Shown here piece after piece: positions 62,986 to 64,000 of a DNA stretch of 64,000 nucleotides. Origin of the DNA: Entomomonas asaccharolytica (GTDB taxonomy: Bacteria > Pseudomonadota > Gammaproteobacteria > Pseudomonadales > Pseudomonadaceae). The notes beneath the pieces were generated by a model that saw only the letters and a list, made by a program, of their open reading frames with translations, searched no databases and was not told where the DNA came from. The stretch's first letter is position 1. Each line of letters opens with the position of its first letter. The position numbers and the translations under genes are program-made. The DNA is taken from contig NZ_CP067393.1 in assembly GCF_016653615.1 (NCBI RefSeq), positions 1,813,673-1,877,672 on the forward strand, in the 5' to 3' direction.

Positions 62986-63939
62986 ATGAGTAACTGGTTG
63001 GTGGATAAACTAATTCCTTCCATTATGCGTTCTGAGTCAAAAAAGAGCTCAGTTCCTGAGGGGCTTTGGCACAAGTGTCCATCTTGTGAGGCAGTATTAT
63101 ATCGCCCAGAACTTGAAAAAAACTTAGACGTATGCCCTAAATGTGGTCACCACATGCGTATTAAAGCACGGAAACGCTTAGATATTTTCTTAGATACAGA
63201 AGGTCGTGAAGAAATTGCTAAAGACCTAGAACCTGTTGATAGACTTAAATTCAAAGACTCTAAAAAATACAAAGATCGTCTAGCTGCTGCCCAAAAAGAA
63301 ACAGGCGAGAATGATGCGTTAGTAGCGATGAGTGGTACTTTACTTAATAACCCTATTGTTGCCTGTGCTTTTGAATTTAGCTTTATGGGCGGTTCAATGG
63401 GTAGTGTTGTGGGTGAGAAATTTGTACAAGCTGCTAATGTTGCCATTGAGAAAGGTTGTCCCTTTGTATGTTTCTCAGCGTCAGGTGGCGCACGTATGCA
63501 AGAAGCCCTTCTCTCATTAATGCAAATGGCTAAAACCTCAGCAGTACTCGCCCGTATGCGTGAACTAGGTTTACCCTATATTTCTGTATTAACCGATCCT
63601 ATCTATGGTGGAGTTTCTGCCAGTTTAGCTATGCTAGGTGATGTAATTGTGGCTGAACCAAATGCGCTAATTGGTTTTGCTGGACCACGTGTTATTGAAC
63701 AAACAGTACGTGAAAAATTACCAGAAGGTTTCCAACGTAGCGAGTTCTTACTAAAACATGGTTCAATTGATCTTATTATCAAACGCAATGAACTACGTGA
63801 ACGCTTAGCGAAAATATTAGCTCAGTTACAAGGCCTACCTTCTCCTACACCAACTGCTACTTCTGAAATTACCTTTGTACCTGTTACAAGTGCAGAAATT
63901 CCAACAATTGATGAAGTGGTTGAACCAACCAAAGAATGA
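62986..63939 (+). CDS. accD: Acetyl-CoA carboxylase carboxyltransferase subunit beta
   Basis: With AccA it transfers the carboxyl group from biotin to acetyl-CoA for fatty-acid synthesis. 317 residues with the N-terminal zinc finger (CPSC near 33 and CPKC near 52), the crotonase-like core '[21 protein letters not shown]' in parts ([16 protein letters not shown]) and '[18 protein letters not shown]'. AGAGGAAT upstream of ATG 62986. The last codons overlap the folC start (ATGA). Confidence 0.97.
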   Translation: MSNWLVDKLIPSIMRSESKKSSVPEGLWHKCPSCEAVLYRPELEKNLDVCPKCGHHMRIKARKRLDIFLDTEGREEIAKDLEPVDRLKFKDSKKYKDRLAAAQKETGENDALVAMSGTLLNNPIVACAFEFSFMGGSMGSVVGEKFVQAANVAIEKGCPFVCFSASGGARMQEALLSLMQMAKTSAVLARMRELGLPYISVLTDPIYGGVSASLAMLGDVIVAEPNALIGFAGPRVIEQTVREKLPEGFQRSEFLLKHGSIDLIIKRNELRERLAKILAQLQGLPSPTPTATSEITFVPVTSAEIPTIDEVVEPTKE

Positions 63940-64000
63940 GTAAGCATAACCTTAACCAATGGTTAGCTTATCTTGAACAATTGCATCCCAGCTCCATTGA
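63936..64000 (+). CDS. folC: Folylpolyglutamate / dihydrofolate synthase, first 21 codons
   Basis: Runs off the right edge. ATG 63936 overlaps the accD stop (ATGA). The visible [20 protein letters not shown] has the family's 'LxxWLxYLExLHP' opening, and accD-folC order is conserved in pseudomonads. Confidence 0.9.
   Translation, partial: MSKHNLNQWLAYLEQLHPSSI

Overview
The window is AT-rich bacterial DNA from a gammaproteobacterium of the Pseudomonas lineage. Three gene neighbourhoods point there: alaS-lysC-csrA-tRNA-Ser, rpsU-dnaG-rpoD, and trpF-accD-folC, together with the lpoA-yraN-diaA-dolP cluster. The strong A+T bias is unlike free-living Pseudomonas. A host-associated relative such as the insect-gut genus Entomomonas would fit, but that is inference from gene order and composition only.

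Layout. 1-5.9 kb: start of leuC (reverse), a GNAT acetyltransferase, tRNA-Ser(GCU), csrA, lysC and alaS (reverse). 6-9 kb: tRNA-Arg(CCU) followed by a decayed gene, a candidate small RNA, and several small proteins. 9-13.2 kb: tRNA(CAU), rpoD, dnaG, rpsU. 13.3-24 kb: prmB, pyrC, rnt, a HAD phosphatase, two EamA exporters, the envelope cluster lpoA-yraN-diaA-dolP, a DksA-type zinc-finger protein and YceI. 24-37.5 kb: metH, a LysR regulator divergent from an MFS carrier, an LrgA/LrgB pair, a dicarboxylate/amino-acid symporter, a DUF2868/DUF3482 GTPase pair and an AhpD-like protein.

37.9-58.6 kb is the accessory part and encodes secreted or surface proteins. It holds a protein with haemolysin-type calcium-binding repeats, then a divergent four-gene run (DUF11/SdrD-like protein, degenerate rhodanese-like protein, 1271-residue Ig-like surface protein with a glycine-rich tail, 1410-residue RHS protein), a lipoprotein, small unknowns and a large autotransporter. 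The first two divergent genes share an almost identical leader and signal peptide, as arms of an inverted repeat. Between the arms sits a 70-bp segment (41288-41357) that reads as the reverse complement of a complete Illumina Nextera i5 adapter. That stretch is an assembly artefact, so the adjacency and orientation of the two flanking genes should not be trusted.

58.8-61.7 kb is a decayed prophage or integrative element next to the tRNA-Asn-Pro-Lys cluster: a broken Rz1-like spanin, a frameshifted small gene, small phage-type genes, a DUF4224 protein and a truncated integrase with an in-frame stop. A two-part motif (TTTATCCCACAAA-N7-TTGTCCCA) lies just downstream of both tRNA-Lys and tRNA-Arg(CCU), suggesting that related elements once targeted both. 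The window ends in trpF, accD and the first codons of folC.

Cell functions covered are core translation and transcription (alaS, rpsU, rpoD, dnaG, prmB, tRNAs), amino-acid and pyrimidine synthesis (leuC, lysC, metH, trpF, pyrC), fatty-acid synthesis (accD), envelope maintenance (lpoA, dolP), and a variable set of exported adhesin or toxin-like proteins.
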